64,000 nucleotides of DNA from NCBI RefSeq assembly GCF_900129445.1, contig NZ_FQVT01000008.1, forward strand, positions 1 through 64,000, given 5' to 3'. Below are positions 63,416 through 64,000 of this stretch, piece after piece; the stretch's first letter is position 1, and each line of letters starts with the position of its first letter. This DNA comes from Salegentibacter echinorum (GTDB lineage Bacteria; Bacteroidota; Bacteroidia; Flavobacteriales; Flavobacteriaceae). Under the pieces are notes generated by a model. The model ran no database searches, was not told the origin of the DNA, and saw only the letters and a list, made by a program, of their open reading frames with translations. Made by a program: the position numbers and the translations under genes.

Positions 63416-64000
63416 ATGAAAATAGCAGTAGTGGGCGCAACCGGCATGGTTGGCCAAATAATGTTAAAAGTATTAGCTGAAAGAGATTTCCCAATAACAG
63501 ACTTATACCCGGTGGCTTCAGAACGATCTGTTGGGAAGAAAATGGAATTTAAAGGAAAGGAATATGAAGTGATAGGCCTGCAAACTGCAGTAGCGCTTAA
63601 ACCAGATATCGCCTTGTTTTCTGCCGGCGGGGAAACTTCCCTGGAATGGGCACCAAAGTTTGCTGAAAACGGCACCACCGTAATCGATAATTCTTCAGCC
63701 TGGAGAATGGACGAGACTAAAAAACTGGTAATCCCCGAGATTAATGCTTCAAATTTAACCAAAGAGGATAAAATTATTGCCAACCCAAACTGCTCTACTA
63801 TTCAGTTATTGATGGCGCTAAAACCTCTGCATGATAAATTCAAAATTAAAAGAGTGGTGGTTTCTACCTACCAATCAATCACCGGAACGGGAGTAAAAGC
63901 GGTAGAACAATTGGAAAATGAATTTAATGGTGAAAAAGGCGAAATGGCCTATCCCTATCCCATTCATAAAAACGCCCTACCCCACTGCGACGTGTTTCAG
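63416..64000 (+). CDS. asd: Aspartate-semialdehyde dehydrogenase (5' part)
   Basis: Reduces aspartyl phosphate in the lysine/threonine/methionine/DAP pathway. 195 codons are in the window and the frame is open at the end. VVGATGMVGQIMLKVLAE binds NADP, ALFSAGGETSLEWAP and DNSSAWRMD follow, and NPNCSTIQLLMALKPL contains the catalytic Cys near residue 126. A full protein would be about 330 residues, so the C-terminal 40 percent is beyond the window. Confidence 0.94.
   Translation, partial: MKIAVVGATGMVGQIMLKVLAERDFPITDLYPVASERSVGKKMEFKGKEYEVIGLQTAVALKPDIALFSAGGETSLEWAPKFAENGTTVIDNSSAWRMDETKKLVIPEINASNLTKEDKIIANPNCSTIQLLMALKPLHDKFKIKRVVVSTYQSITGTGVKAVEQLENEFNGEKGEMAYPYPIHKNALPHCDVFQ

Overview
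The window is a chromosomal segment of a member of the Bacteroidota, most likely a marine or halotolerant Flavobacteriaceae (protein sequences are of the Gramella/Salegentibacter/Zunongwangia type; the genus is an inference). The signs are AT-rich intergenic DNA, Bacteroidota-type promoters (-7 box TAnnTTTG, here often perfect, with TTTG about 19 bases upstream), few Shine-Dalgarno sites, and family markers such as an IPExxxVDY protein, the exosortase XrtF pair, HYC_CC_PP and DUF3347 proteins, and an OmpA protein with thrombospondin type 3 repeats.

Layout. 0-3.2 kb: 3-hydroxyanthranilate dioxygenase, a lipoprotein isoaspartyl peptidase and outer-membrane phospholipase A, around a repeat-rich spacer. 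3.3-9.6 kb: a GbsR/MarR regulator with a complete AcrAB-TolC type drug efflux operon and a palindromic operator-like site in its promoter. 9.8-16.3 kb: a membrane class III cyclase, PAP2 phosphatase, thioredoxin, a GNAT protein, a CYTH protein with a Rossmann oxidoreductase, DNA polymerase IV and a small outer-membrane protein. 16.5-20.8 kb (minus strand): acpP-fabF-rnc, then IPExxxVDY-pyk. 20.9-25 kb: purN-rnhA, a PfkB kinase and purF.

25.0-25.9 kb has no credible protein gene. It holds three copies of a short plus-strand element, each with a promoter-like sequence, a conserved 5' hairpin and its own rho-independent terminator. The terminator arms differ between copies but keep pairing. This is the best candidate in the window for an undescribed element: a triplicated small RNA. 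After sodA comes an AddAB-like helicase/nuclease pair, with kbl and ompA between its two subunits, and then an alpha/beta hydrolase.

36.6-40 kb is small accessory content: a HicAB toxin-antitoxin pair behind a 15-bp-arm operator, tRNA-Ala with a 17-bp duplicated 3' end (a possible integration scar), a GNAT protein, a MATE transporter and a 13-bp tandem repeat (8 full units plus a partial one). 40-43.5 kb: an enoyl-CoA hydratase-like protein, three very small membrane proteins, a 2OG-Fe(II) oxygenase, QueD-like and LpxH proteins.

43.5-54.0 kb is a single-strand heavy-metal (probably Cu/Ag) island: HYC_CC_PP protein, CusA-like pump, CusC-like channel, CusB-like adaptor fused to DUF3347, two separate DUF3347 proteins, a DUF305 protein, and two AraC-type regulators that each carry an HMA-like N-terminus with a CxxC site. 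The pump genes look richer in G+C than their surroundings. 54-64 kb: the exosortase XrtF pair, a GAF-domain protein, an orphan ABC permease, recJ, a uracil-DNA glycosylase family protein, rsmI, a hypothetical protein, tdk, alr and the 5' part of asd, whose leader has a 15-bp hairpin that recurs in imperfect form near lpxH. No rRNA, CRISPR array, prophage or intact insertion sequence was seen.
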